Source of the DNA: Zygnema cylindricum
Lineage: Eukaryota; Streptophyta; Zygnematophyceae; Zygnematales; Zygnemataceae
Assembly: GCA_037447655.1 (NCBI GenBank)
Contig: JBBHKE010003109.1
Coordinates: forward strand, 1-42,387
Direction: 5' to 3'
Length of the DNA: 42,387 nucleotides
The notes beneath the pieces were generated by a model that was given only the letters and a program-made list of their open reading frames with translations, did not search any database and was not told the origin of the DNA. This document shows positions 1 through 10,569 of this stretch, one piece after another (within the stretch, counting starts at the first letter, position 1; the number at the start of each line of letters is the position of its first letter). Position numbers and translations under genes: made by a program.

Positions 1-716
1 AGTGGTTTTACAAAAACGAAGGGGTTCTTTTGTACTTTTGGGAAGAAAAACAATAATAATTGCCTAGATGGAAAATGTGCTTTTTTGTTTCTTAGAGAGG
101 GCACTACTCTAGGCTTTGCCTTCACTGAAATAGAGTCGGTATAGTAAAGGATCAATTATTCAGTGGGCAATAATAATAAGTGGGAAAATCGCTGTAATTT
201 TGGCAAATATTTTGAGTATTTTTTTGTTTCTCCTTTCTGATTATCCTTTTTTTGGTGCCTTGTGAGTATTCTGTGAGTGGTCTAAGTGTGCATATTAGTG
301 TGTGTTAGTACATTTTTTTTTGTGTCTGATTTCCTTTTTGTGCTAATGTTTTAGTTATTTGTTTAAAAAATATCTTCATTACCCACATTGTTTTGCTGTG
401 TAATGTGTAATTGTTTTTTTATGCTTCATAATAAAGTTGATGGTGTTTCTGTTTTGTATTCTTTCTTTCTTTTTTCTTTGTTTCTGGTTGGATTTTGGAG
501 TTTTGTCTTTCAATTACCTCTTAAAAGATGACTTTGACCAACGGACCCCGAGAAAGGACAGGAGGTCCTATTGATTTTTTTTTACTCTATTTAAAGAAAA
601 ATACATTTGAAACACCTCACTTCTCATTTTTTCTTAAATTGCACGTGCGGAGGCTTTCTTTTCTGTCTTAGTTGATTCCAAAAGTGGCAAGCTGATACGT
701 TGGGTTGAAAAAGCTA
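1..716. other. AT-rich spacer, no gene recognised
   Basis: Very T-rich plus strand with poly-T runs and no ORF of convincing composition. It could be intron or 3' flank of a gene outside the window, but nothing in it supports a specific call. Confidence 0.5.
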
Positions 717-933
717 CACCGTGAATTGCTATTAGTGTTAATGTTTTTTTTGCCACTTGAAATATCTTTTCCCAGTACATACATGTCGGATTGTGGATCT
801 TACGGTTGCTATTGAAAAGTAACATTTTCAACTTCCTATCGGTGATCTTAAGTTGAAAATCAGGCCAATATGTATGGAGAAGAGATGTTTTAAGTGGCGC
901 AAAAATTATTAACACTAACAGCAATTCACGGTG
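717..933. mobile_element. 217-bp foldback MITE, mariner-like (TA flanks)
   Basis: The ends are inverted repeats starting CACCGTGAATTGCTATTAG and ending in the near reverse complement, each flanked by TA (715-716 and 934-935). The pairing continues inward for about 75 bp with scattered mismatches (left GCCACTTGAAATATC against right GATGTTTTAAGTGGC), so nearly the whole element folds into one long hairpin. TA flanks and lack of coding capacity fit a Tc1/mariner-type MITE. A second member of the family is at 3403-3921. The minus-strand ORF crossing it (634-1002) is probably incidental. Confidence 0.75.
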
Positions 934-1775
934 TACTTCTAAAGGATCTTCGGAAGGTTTGAATTGCATGTGATAAACGACTATGGTGTATGATATCATC
1001 ATTTACCTCAACATGCACCCATATGAACTGAAATTAAGTCATGCCTGGTCTTGATAAACTGTTTTTACTGTTGTTTATTGTTAATAGTTCAAAACCTTGA
1101 AAAGTAAGGACGTACTGACGTGTTGTCAAATGTAAAGTGCATATTATAAATGCCATTTCTGCACATTTTATTGCTTTAGTGCATATAACATGGTGGGATA
1201 AAACCGCACTTTTAATTTGTGGGTTAGACTATGATTTATTTAATCCTTGCATGGATTCTACTATTTTACGAGCAGTTGAAATCAAAGAACAAAGTGTACG
1301 AACTATTTTAATATTTTATCCTATACACACTTTCAAAGAACAAATGGCCCGGTTGTTCTGTTCCGTGCGGTTTCGTTTCCGTCTCAACTAAGTAAATTAT
1401 TTAAAAATCAAAACTAGGTTCGGAAAGTCCAAACCAAACCAAACAGATGGAATCCACCAAACCGAAAAAGCTCCAGCCATTTGACTAGTTAACAATCTTA
1501 AAAATATGCTTAAAATTCCCAGGAAAATATTCATAATGTATTAGTCATTTTTCATGTACTAACATTTGTATACCAACCAGCCCGTCGCTGTTCAGAGTTG
1601 GTGAATTCGTGTAGTTAACATAGTATTAAAATTGATTACACACAATTACGTTTTACGATGTGGCTTGTTTTAAGCCATGTAGTCACAGCTTCAAAAACTA
1701 ATTTATGATTTTTGGTCGAAAAAACAACACCCAGAAGTAGAGTGATCAACTTAAGTACACGCTAAACGTTATTGG
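934..1775. other. AT-rich spacer, no gene recognised
   Basis: Mixed AT-rich sequence. The 84-codon ORF at 1137-1391 has no recognisable motif and no splice or repeat support. Confidence 0.4.
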
Positions 1776-2334
1776 CATAGTTCAAAAGTAGGCGTTTTTA
1801 TGGTAGGCCTTTGGTAGGCGCACAAAACTTGGCACAAAACTCAGGTAAGCATACTGTATTTGTGTGCGTTGTGCACACTCCTGTACGAACGTACGAATCT
1901 GACGTATCATCATAGTACAGCGCACGCCGCCGGACGAATATTTTTAGCGAACTGACACGGCATAGGATGACATTCCGCGGGAAAAAAAACCCGGAAAAAA
2001 AAAAACGCGGACGTAAGTCCTATCGTAAATTGTGTTATGGGCTTTTCATGTGATCTTCTTAGATCGCTGCTTTGATCAGCGACCGTCCGATTGTCTAAAT
2101 CTGACGGTTTAAATTAAAAATACCTCAAAACTCACGGAAAAATAAAAAATTGTCCGAATGTTTTTCAAAATTTAGACATGACGCTTAATTCTCTACCGAT
2201 CGATGTGCAACTCAACCCTGTTCCTATTATTTTCATTTTGCGACCAATACAATATGGGTCTTAAGGCCATATTGTATGTTTTGCGTACAATAAGCATATT
2301 GTATGGGCCTACTTTCACCTACTTTTGAACTATG
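1776..2334. mobile_element. TIR element family 1, copy 1 (TA-flanked, non-autonomous)
   Basis: The left end reads CATAGTTCAAAAGTAGG and the right end CCTACTTTTGAACTATG, a perfect inverted pair. If TA is the target duplication, the element starts at GTTCAAAAG. Subterminal palindromes (ATACAATATG, CATATTGTAT) near 2250-2305 form hairpins. No transposase ORF is visible. The segment 2024-2334 is repeated, in both orientations, inside the element at 7538-8239. The segment 1861-1998 has an inverted copy at about 8263-8398. Confidence 0.7.
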
Positions 2335-2370
2335 GTTTAGACATTCGAGTGCCCACTAGAGAGTACTAAA

Positions 2371-2736
2371 ATTGATACCTTGTTAGGACGTGGGGCTTTT
2401 GATCGCGAGTCTGGGTTTGCAGCCCGAATCCAGGCCTCTCTTCCAGTCTCTGCACGTGGTTTGGGTTTACTATCGACGGCCCGCTATGCTCCCGCTGCCT
2501 ATTTGGGAAGATGGTGCCTTGTTGCCTCCACTATTGTCTCTCGTTTTTTGGCTGGGGACACTACTATTCTTGCTACCGTTGTACCCCGAGTTTCGGATGG
2601 TGTGCTCGCATTCCAACGGTCCTTTGCATCTCGTTCTCTTACTCCTGCTGCTATCGCGGATATGCCCAGTTCTTTCCACTCTTGTTTCGACATCAGTTGC
2701 ACGTGTTCAAGAATCTATTACGAAAATGTACCCTAA
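2371..2736 (+). pseudogene. Fragment of a non-LTR (LINE-type) reverse transcriptase C-terminal region
   Basis: An open frame of about 120 codons with more balanced composition than its surroundings. It contains ASLPVSARGLGLLSTARYA followed by PAAYLGRW, resembling the conserved block after the RT palm in non-LTR retrotransposon proteins (LPV.xGGLGLRS..x.APAAYxxSW). The frame stays open upstream of the first possible start, so this is an internal fragment, not a gene with its own start. No YADD box, endonuclease or poly-A tail is visible. Similar domains occur in host proteins derived from LINEs, so the source is not certain. Confidence 0.45.
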
Positions 2737-3402
2737 AAATCTCAAAATAAAAGCCGTCAAAAGTACGTAAAAATACGGACACTGTACGTAAATGTACGAA
2801 TAATAATTGGTTGTTTAACATAAATATTTGAGAACGCACGAGAATGTACCCTAAAATTCCTCAAACCCCCTAAAAGTACTAAAATATAATACGCAAAAGT
2901 ACGAAAATGTACGAGTACATAGTCAGGTACGCATTTAATAACATTTTTTTCATCGTTAAATGCGTATCGTGCGTAGTATACGCGCGTTCGTTTCGTGCGT
3001 ATTATGCGCACGGGACAACTATGTACGCAATTACAACGGATAAAAATGATTTACTTGCCCTAAAACCCTAAAAAAACAAAATGATTTACTTGCCTGCAGA
3101 TTCACGTGACTCAAATGTTTTTGGTCCTCAATGGCTAAAAATCTTTTTCAACCAATTCATTGGTTGCATTATAATTGTAACGATGTCATTGGCCATCAAC
3201 TTTTCCAATTATGGCAAGCGTTGTTTTTGATCGAGGGTAGTTTTCTATCTTTAATTTTATACCTCGACCTAATTAAATATGCCTTCCCCCATGTAACGAC
3301 TCATGGAACATCATCATTCGGAGTGAATCTCTATTGGATTTTGTTCTTACGCGGACAATTTTGGCATGTAACCTAAAATGGATCTTCATTTGCTCGCGAG
3401 TT
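2737..3402. other. AT-rich spacer dense in GTACG words
   Basis: Between about 2,760 and 3,030 the words GTACG/CGTAC/TACGTA recur many times in both orientations. A telobox-like CCCTAAAACCCTAAA is at 3059-3073. The 81-codon ORF at 3131-3376 has no recognisable motif. Confidence 0.45.
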
Positions 3403-3921
3403 CACCGTGAATCGCTATTAGCGTGTTGGACGCTAATTGAGGTACCCAATTTTTTTAGGCAAATTCTCAAATAGAATTAAACATTCTAAATGTTTCTGCA
3501 CGTTATTTGAGGCAGCCCATTAAATAGGATTCATGACTCCAATAAAGTGCCATTATAAATAGTGTGGTGTACGGTCTGTCACAGACGTACTTTTCTGTAC
3601 TTTTTCAAGTAGAAAAGTACAGAAAATATATTCATGCTGTCCCGTAGTCGCGCTAACATGTAATTGCGTAAATATTTTCCGGCATTCACGGATGTCAAAA
3701 AAACGCGATGGCGTACGATTTGAACAATTTCGTACATGCACATATTGTAGTGGGGCGATATTCTGCACCGAAAATTTTTGCAAAGCAGTTTACTAATTAG
3801 AATGTACGAAAAATTAGAGTAAAAATTATTTCGAAAAAAAACGACATTCCCAATTAGCGTAAATAACGCTAATTGTTTCATTACGCTGTCTATTTCATTA
3901 CGCTAATAGCGATTCACGGTG
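3403..3921. mobile_element. 519-bp MITE of the CACCGTGAAT family
   Basis: The left end CACCGTGAATCGCTATTAGCG pairs with the right end CGCTAATAGCGATTCACGGTG. The words GCTAATTG/CAATTAGC recur subterminally. The ends match those of the 717-933 element. The right flank is TA and the left is TT, so one side of the presumed TA duplication has mutated. ORFs on either strand lack recognisable domains. Confidence 0.7.
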
Positions 3922-4415
3922 TAGTTATGACAAGTGATGATCGTGGCCACTTTCTAGTGGTTCAGGAGTTGATATTCATAACACTATAATTACCTCGGAT
4001 TTCGAGAAAAACCTTTTTTTTTGACAACACAAAAAGTTTTTCCGAGCATACGTGCGTGAACTCGATTGGAAAACCAATCGCAGTCGTTTCTTTCAAATTT
4101 CGATCTCAGACCTACAAATTTACGTGACGCAATTTTTTTTGAAAACGAAACTTTCAAATGTTTGGTACATGCAATGCTGTTTGTAAATTTAAGGATTTGT
4201 TTGTATTTGTCCAATTTTCCTTACCATCACGTCATTGGTCACGTTAAATGTTTTAGCCATGTCATTGGCATTTTCCATCATTGCTTTTTGGACGGAAGGT
4301 CCAGTTTAGAAAATCCGGCAAAATTGAAGGACATGAGTCACAGGACGGAGAATTGAGTCAACGGAGAGTCACCCTAAGCCGGTCGTGAGGTGAAGTGGTA
4401 AACACTAAACAGGCT
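3922..4415. other. Spacer, no gene recognised
   Basis: AT-rich, with overlapping ORFs on both strands of weak composition. No splice, repeat or motif support. Confidence 0.4.
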
Positions 4416-5130
4416 AATTAGGGTGGACTTCCATTAGCTAAAAAGTGGGGCTTTTTACTGACGGCCGTACCGCTTCGTACAAGTTCGTACATAATTTTTT
4501 TTTTCAATGAAAACAACATTAAATAAAACTGTCCAAGGTTGTAGTCGTAAATTAGGACCGTCGGATTTAATTACACTTTTTTTCCGTGACGCCACGTCAC
4601 CAACCCTAAAGTTTGTTAAGACCGTGCACAGGGAGGACAGTTCTCGAATACAGAACGTGTAAAAATGGGCCGCGTGGAAAAGTAAAAAAAACATCCACGA
4701 TGGGCGCGCGCATATGTGCGTACACGTCGCAAGGGCCATGTGCCTTCTGCCATGGTGGCTGCGAGTCCGTCGAAATTATCTCGTCACGCTCCCACCATCA
4801 AAGTTTGCCGCCGCCTTTTTGTCGTTGCGTTTTGAAATTTTGGGTAGTACATTTAATGCGCTCTGTACGAGTCACCAATTACCTCCGCTGGTACAGATAT
4901 TATCTCCGCTGGTATAGATATTACCTCTGCTCGTACATATATTGCATTCTGACATTGCGTTTGAAGATTCTTTCAAGATTTTAAGCATCGAATATTAATC
5001 TACGTGTTACCAACCAGAATAAGCCACGCATATAAAAAGTGATTTACCAACGCGACCTAATGGAAGGCGCGCCCTTTAGTAATATTTTCCGTACAATTAC
5101 TGAAACTAATAATGGAAGTCCACCCTAATT
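4416..5130. mobile_element. 715-bp DNA transposon derivative with 21-bp perfect TIRs
   Basis: AATTAGGGTGGACTTCCATTA at 4416-4436 is the exact reverse complement of 5110-5130. Termini written as GGGTGG...CCACCC would leave TTA and TAA flanks, as in PIF/Harbinger-like elements that target TNA; the superfamily is inference. No transposase is encoded. The element contains the 21-bp triplicate at 4881-4943. Confidence 0.72.
4881..4943. repeat. 21-bp tandem repeat, three units
   Basis: Three units of the form ACCTCCGCTGGTACAGATATT, with 1-5 differences per unit, read head to tail at 4881-4901, 4902-4922 and 4923-4943. Confidence 0.8.
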
Positions 5131-6533
5131 CTAAAAAGTCAAGGTAATCATTATTTCCGTCAATTTGTACCAGGTTTGTCAAATTTTGTACAGTATTATA
5201 TTTAATGACGTTAACACGTGCGCCAATGAAAATCGCTTCTTCCTGTTTCAAGACGGCTCGATTGATTTAAAAAAAAAATGGTTGACTTTATTAATAAGCG
5301 CGATGGTAAACCATCTGATAGCCTGTTCCCACCGGAAAAATATTTCACTTCCGCAACAAATTGGCGTTCGAATAGTGTACAGATTTCACAGCACCGACTT
5401 TTTTGTTTTCATAAATTTTTGGAAAACCGTACAAACTAACTTCCTCAAAATATTGAGGGATATTGAAGTCGGGTTAAAGTAGCGTATTTATGTGAAACAG
5501 GCCAACGGTAACCCGAAAAGCTGACGTAGCCAAAACAACATCCGAACGGCTATTTCGTTGTAATCGCGCGAAAAAAGCTGCAGAACTTTAAACCACCGTC
5601 GTCGTTATACTGACGTCAAAGCGTGTGATCTGATTAGTAAGTTTGAAAATTTGCAGGTTTGATTTCGCGCCTTTAATTGATGACGTCAAAGCGTGTGACG
5701 TGTCACAAGACACCTTCAATCGGAGAAAAAACCCAAAATCTAGGTGTGAACAAGACCCGATTTCCGATGAGTTTTCGGAAAATCATCGGAATGGGCAAAA
5801 AGTTACAAATACTCCGGTGGGAACAAGCTATGAGTCCATGGGAACAAAAGGAGGTAGCACAGCAAAAACGGAAAAACTACATGTCGAGGAAGAAACAAAA
5901 ACAATAAGCAAGGCAAAAGCAACGAAAAAACGAAATGATGGCTAGTAGACGGAAAAAAACCGAATTCGGTCGCCTTGTAGAGCTATAGTCCACTGACATC
6001 TTGTATGAACTCAATTTCATTCCGTATGTATTTCCAGTACGTACAATATTAATAAAGTACTTTCTACATCTTCGCATATTAATTCCGGTACGACAAAAAT
6101 TACTAACCTAATATTGGTCGTTGTGGTTCATCAGTCCGCCAAAAATTCAAAAGAAATTAACAAAATTTTGATTTTTGAGGGCAGACGTTTTCTCTAACAC
6201 TAATAAGAGGCACATAGAAAGGCCCGACGTGACGTGTGTTGTGTGACATGTGGTAGTGCCACGTAGGTGCGGGATTTTTACTATTTTTATTTTTTCTTTT
6301 TTAAATCCTTTTGTACCTCGAGAGTTTTTTCCATGGCACTTTTTGAAATAAAGATTTTCTTTTTTATTTTGAGCAGTAGCAGTTTGAAGTACAACTTTTC
6401 ATACTTCAGTAAACCGTTTGTCGTTATCAGCGTCATTGACACTACTTTGTTTTTATTTAAACGGTTGTAAACCATCCACGTCATTTGGCACTGGATGATT
6501 CTAAATCCCACGATAAAATTTTATTGACGCTAA
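5131..6533. other. Spacer with an 18-bp direct repeat, no gene recognised
   Basis: TGACGTCAAAGCGTGTGA occurs at 5611-5628 and again at 5681-5698, 70 bp apart. It contains TGACGTCA, the palindromic CRE/ASF-1 type bZIP site. The Lys-rich 100-codon ORF at 5643-5945 starts between the two copies and has no recognisable domain; it may be chance. Confidence 0.4.
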
Positions 6534-7341
6534 GGGTACTTTCGCATGTGCTAAAGTTACAGTTATTTTATGATCGTTTTCCTCCATAACTTAGAAAAAA
6601 AAAATCCGCAACCGTACCAAAAAATACAAATTACCACCGTACAATTTGCGTTACCTTTAAACTTTATACGTATAGTAGTTTGTCGTCTAGCGCGATACAA
6701 TTTGTCGTCTACCAAATTTCGACCCACTTTCGCGTCCTTTCGACACATGTTCAAACTTCACGTCAAATCACCTCGCGAGGTGACTAGAAATAAAGTCCAA
6801 TAAGGTGAGCGAATAGGCAGACGCTGTCGCACCTGTCAATTTTTTTTTACATATTTTGTGCGCGGAGTACGAAAAAAAAACACACTGCACGTTTCCAACC
6901 CGTGCGTACTGTTTTTCGTGAGCTGATTTCCGTATAGGGGCCGTCTCTCTCAAAAACACATGTCTTCACACATAGGACGTATGAAAAACATCGGCTACCT
7001 GTCGGCAAGTGGGAAAACGAAAAATGAAATCGCATTTCTGTGCGACAGCGAAAGGTATTTCAAGGTTTCGACACGTCGACAAGGTGGCGTACAGACATTT
7101 CGAAGTCACAAAAATGGTTACACCGTGTAGAGAAACGCCTCAAATTGAAGCCGAGTGGAAGTTTTGACTCGTTTTGTGTACCGTTTCATCTGTCACAATG
7201 TTTCGTACACGTCTATGTAAGTAACTTTTTTAAGTGACAAGTTATTTGCGTTTAAATCCGAATACTCTGAAAGTTGTACGGAGAATCTTCTCTAAAAAAC
7301 AGAGTTACAAAACTAAGTTTCAGTTACATGCGAAAGTACCC
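6534..7341. mobile_element. 808-bp TIR element, TNA target (family 2), intact copy
   Basis: Termini are GGGTACTTTCGCATGT and ACATGCGAAAGTACCC, flanked by TAA at 6531-6533 and 7342-7344. A 3-bp TNA duplication with GGG..CCC ends is typical of PIF/Harbinger-type elements; this assignment is inference. A perfect 16-bp palindrome TCACCTCGCGAGGTGA is at 6768-6783. Copies of the same family are element C (39516-42387) and element D (41399-42361), which let the insertions there be read exactly. No transposase is encoded. Confidence 0.75.
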
Positions 7342-7537
7342 TAAAAAACATACACGGTAGCTCGTACGAAATGTGTACAAGAGAGTGTGGTAATGTACTT
7401 TGGTCTGTAGAAAGCTTTGCTCCAGCCAAAACTCCTACCACATAGAACTGTTAAAAGTTTGTAAACACACGGTAATGCCACGCACCACTGTCCATTTTTT
7501 GTTACGGTCGCAAGTAAGCTTGTCAAAAAGTTTGTAC

Positions 7538-8239
7538 CATAGTTCAAAATTAGGTGAAAGTATGCCTATACAATATGCCTATTGTATGTAAAACATACAA
7601 TATGACCTTAAAACCCATATTCTATGGGTCAGAAAATGAAAAGAAATAGTAATAGAGTTGAGTTGCACATCGATCGATAGAGAATTAAATGCCATGTCTA
7701 AATTTTGAAAAACATTCGGACAGAATTTTTGTTTTTCGGGAGTTTTGAGGTATTTTCTATCTAAACCGTTAGATCTGGACGATCGGACGGTCGTTGATCA
7801 AAGTATCGATCTAAGAATATCACATGAAAAGCCCATGACACAACTTAGGATAGGACTAACTGTCATATTAGCGTCTGCAATTTTGAAGGCCACACTAAAT
7901 AAAACCTCAAATTGACCACCTAGGCAATATGGGACACAGTTCAAAAGTAGGTTTTTTATGGTAGGCCTTTGGTCGGCGCCTATATCGTAAGTTGTGTTAT
8001 GGGATTTTCATGTGATCTTCTTAGATCGCTACTTTGATCAGCGACCGTTCGATTGTCCGAATCTGACATTGTAAATCATTTTTTTTGGTCCAAATGTTTT
8101 AATTGGTCCAATATTTGGTCTGGATGTTTTAATTAGTCCGAATAGGTCCGAATACAATATGGGTCTTAAGGTCATATTGTATGTTCTGCGTTCAATAGGC
8201 ATATTGTATGGGCCTACTTTCACATAATTTTGAACTATG
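7538..8239. mobile_element. TIR element family 1, inverted double copy
   Basis: The ends CATAGTTCAAAATTAGGTGAAAG and CTTTCACATAATTTTGAACTATG pair with few mismatches and sit beside TA. Internally, 7,560-7,860 is the reverse complement of about 2,024-2,330, while 7,935-8,239 resembles the same sequence in direct orientation with a deletion. The locus is therefore two family members head to head, or a long foldback. The site at 7934-7950 looks like a retained internal end. Confidence 0.65.
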
Positions 8240-8262
8240 GTATGGGAAGATACAAAAATATA

Positions 8263-8398
8263 TATTCCGGGTTTTCTTTCCCGCGGAATGTCATCCTACG
8301 CCGTGTCAGTTCGCTAAAAAATTACGTCCGGCGGCGTGCGTTGTACTATGATCATACGTCAGATTCTTACGTTCGTACAAGAGTGTGCACAACGCACA
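8263..8398. repeat. Inverted copy of 1861-1998
   Basis: Reading the minus strand gives the same order of words as 1861-1998: GTGCGTTGTGCACACTC, a GTACGAACG segment, CGCACGCCGCCGGACG, GACATTCCGCGGGAA. It lies outside the TIR element here but inside it at copy 1, so it is a separate repeat unit. It forms the left flank of the copia LTR. Confidence 0.7.
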
Positions 8399-9462
8399 TG
8401 AAACTCTGAGACCTCCATAAGTCCTCAGAGTAGACAGCTTCCAAGAAGCCTCTAGGATAATTCTGACCCCTTTGTGTTTCAGCAAAAATAACTGCCACCC
8501 TGGCACACAAAAACCCTGACCACCTGCACCCTTGTGAAGGCAAGACTCCCCTGAGTCGATAGCAAAAAGAATCTCTGAATTTTCTACCCTGAGCAATAAG
8601 TTATGGAGGGTCAAAGTTGACCTTTTGTACAAAAGCTCTCTGAGAGAGAGGGTCCTAACTCCTAATTTTTCTAAGTCCTATCTCTCTCACAGACTCTATC
8701 TACTGATGTACGGAACCAATCAGAATACAGTTCCGTACGCAAAAGTACAGCTGTCGGTGTACTTTAGGTACGGACATTGTACGACATGGCCTAAATGTCG
8801 ACACATGTCATATCCGGATTTGGTGCCATAATCTCCGGAGATTCCACGATCCAATGTAATTTCGCCACGTGTCATCCGATGTGGCGATGGCCACAAACCG
8901 CCGAAATCTTCTTCCGCGATCTCGGCGCTAATTCCGGCCGTCCGATTAAATCAGGATTTAATCGTAGCCGTAATAAATACTTGCGCGGCATTCGTTTCAA
9001 TTAAGAAATAAATGCGCGGTATTGATTTTCTGTCCGTACCGTAATCCGTACTTTACACATTACCGGATCTATGTATCCCGAACTAAGTTACAGTTAAATG
9101 ATTAATCTTACGCATACATGTTAAAATAAATATCGTACTATATACTACGTAACACTAGTCCTAAACTTAACGGCTAAGGGCTACTGTCTGTCTGCTGTCT
9201 GCCTGCCGGCCGGTAGGTACAGGGATCAAATCCTGCGGCCGGCACATATATTTTAGATAAAATAAACCATTTAACTCATATAAATTTCCCGTAAACCTCT
9301 GGATAGCCTAGGTAGCCATGGCTCTAGCTCCCTCTCCAATTTCTCAGTGACTGCGACAAGTTTGAGAGTTGGAGAGAGAAGTTAGAGGTAGACTGCCTCG
9401 GCTTCTTTCTATATTTCTATTTAGACCTAGAAAATTCTAAAAATGGACCATTAATTTCTACA
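8399..9462 (-). mobile_element. 3' LTR of a Ty1/copia element
   Basis: On the minus strand the LTR starts TGTAGAAATTAATGG directly after the polypurine tract at 9463-9470 and ends ...CAGAGTTTCA at 8399 (1,064 bp). The same start and end designs occur in the copia-type LTRs at 27,385 and 29,767 (TGTTGAAATTTAAG; ...AAGTTTCA) and in the fragment ending at 32,008. It contains a CACGTG box near 8867 and a structured hairpin at 9204-9244. It follows copia RNase H, which fixes it as the 3' LTR. Confidence 0.85.
9204..9244 (-). promoter_or_regulatory. LTR hairpin with B-box-like loop
   Basis: TGCCGGCCG (9204-9212) pairs exactly with CGGCCGGCA (9236-9244). The loop contains GGATCAAATCC on the plus strand, two changes from the tRNA B-box consensus GGTTCGAATCC. 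The same module sits at the equivalent place in the LTRs at 27,385 and 29,767 and, in a different form, in the solo LTR. Its function is unknown. Confidence 0.6.
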
Positions 9463-9470
9463 CTCCCCTT
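9463..9470 (-). promoter_or_regulatory. Polypurine tract of the copia element
   Basis: AAGGGGAG on the minus strand lies immediately upstream of the LTR start. The identical octamer precedes the LTR at 29,767. In LTR retrotransposons this purine run primes plus-strand DNA synthesis. Confidence 0.8.
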
Positions 9471-9475
9471 ATTTT

Positions 9476-10190
9476 CTAGTCAATCTTTAATTTCAGACTG
9501 CACTTCTCCCTGCAAAAAATTAGCTTAGGGGAAGGAACAGGTTTGGTCATCATATCTGCTACCATCTCACTATCTGGTCTGTACTCTAAACTAGTTATTT
9601 TGTTTTCTACTTTCTCTCTAACAAAGCTGAGTCTGATGTCCATGTGTTTGGCTTTAAAATGATGTTTAGGATTGGCTGAAATAGCGATTGCTGCCTGATT
9701 ATCACAAAAAAAAAATTGCACATCACATTAAGGTGACCAAGCTCACCAAGCAAAGACTTGACCCACATCTATTTTTTTACAGCAGAGCAAGATGCCATAT
9801 ACTCAGCCTCCATGGTGGACTGAGCAATAACTTTTTGCTGTTTGCTACTTGAACAGCAAGCCCCATCATCCACATATAATACATATCTAGAAGTGCATCT
9901 CCTCATCGGAGCATCACCATAACTAGCATCACTCCAAGTAGTGATGTCAGTATTTTTCCCCACCCAAATGCAACCATAGTTCCCTAGTTCCTATCAAATA
10001 TTAAGGAATCTCTTAGCTGCTTCCCAATCCTTCTTAGTGGGAGCATTTAGACTTCTACTCAGCACTCCTACAGCTGCAGCTAAATCCGGCCGGGTACAAT
10101 TCATAAAATAGATTAGACTTCCCACTACTTGCCTGTAAGGAATAGTCTGCATGAACTTTCTGTTCTTCAGGAGATAATCCCTCTCGATTT
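9476..10190 (-). pseudogene. Ty1/copia pol remnant: RT-RNase H connection and RNase H
   Basis: In order on the minus strand: a block near 10,140-10,000 reading YRQVVGSLIYFMNCTRPDLA then VGVLSRSLNAPTKKDWEAAK, typical of the region after copia RT; WSDASYG near 9,940; QSTMEAEYMA near 9,800; then CDNQAAIAISANPKHHFKAK, HMDIRLSFVREKVE and DMMTKPVP, the C-terminal RNase H signature of copia elements. At least one stop and frameshifts (near 10,005, 9,968 and 9,730) break it. RT palm, integrase, protease and gag are absent, lost where the pyrimidine-rich tract at 10,190 begins. RNase H would have degraded the RNA strand during reverse transcription. Confidence 0.88.
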
Positions 10191-10440
10191 CCCTCCCCTT
10201 TCCTTCTCCCTCTCCCTCTTCCCCCCCTTTCCCGTCTGCCTCTCCTTTCCCTTTCCCTCTTTTTCTCCCTCTTTCTCTCCTTCTCCTTCTTTCCCTATCC
10301 CTCTCCCTCTCCCGCTCCCTTTTTTTCTCCCTGTTTCACTTGTTCCTCCTCCCCCTTCTCTCCTTCTTCTCTCCCTCTCCCTCTTCCTCTCCTTCTCCCT
10401 CTCCCTATTCCTTTTCCTCTCCCTCTCCCTCTCCTACTCT
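10190..10440 (+). repeat. Long pyrimidine tract (CCCTCT/CTCTCC-rich)
   Basis: About 250 nt of almost pure C/T on the plus strand. It ends in ACTCTGTGCAG, a good splice acceptor, so part of it may act as the polypyrimidine tract of a gene to the right. ORFs called through it are low-complexity artefacts. Confidence 0.75.
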
Positions 10441-10569
10441 GTGCAGAACAGAAACCGCCAAAAGTTCAAATTTTTGGGTTGGTGGCAATGTTGATTTGTG
10501 TGAGTTAAAAAGACAAAAAGTTTGAATTTTTTTTTTCTATCATAATTTTCTTTTCCTAACTTTTTGCAG

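Noticed and set aside
4881-4943. CRISPR-like array
   Set aside because: Three contiguous 21-bp repeats have no spacers, and the sequence is eukaryotic.
8306-9004. ORFs of 68-108 codons on both strands
   Set aside because: They lie inside the copia LTR and its flank and show no motif.
10129-10494. Pro/Ser/Leu-rich ORFs in the pyrimidine tract
   Set aside because: Low-complexity CCCTCT repeats, with the first codons antisense to copia pol.
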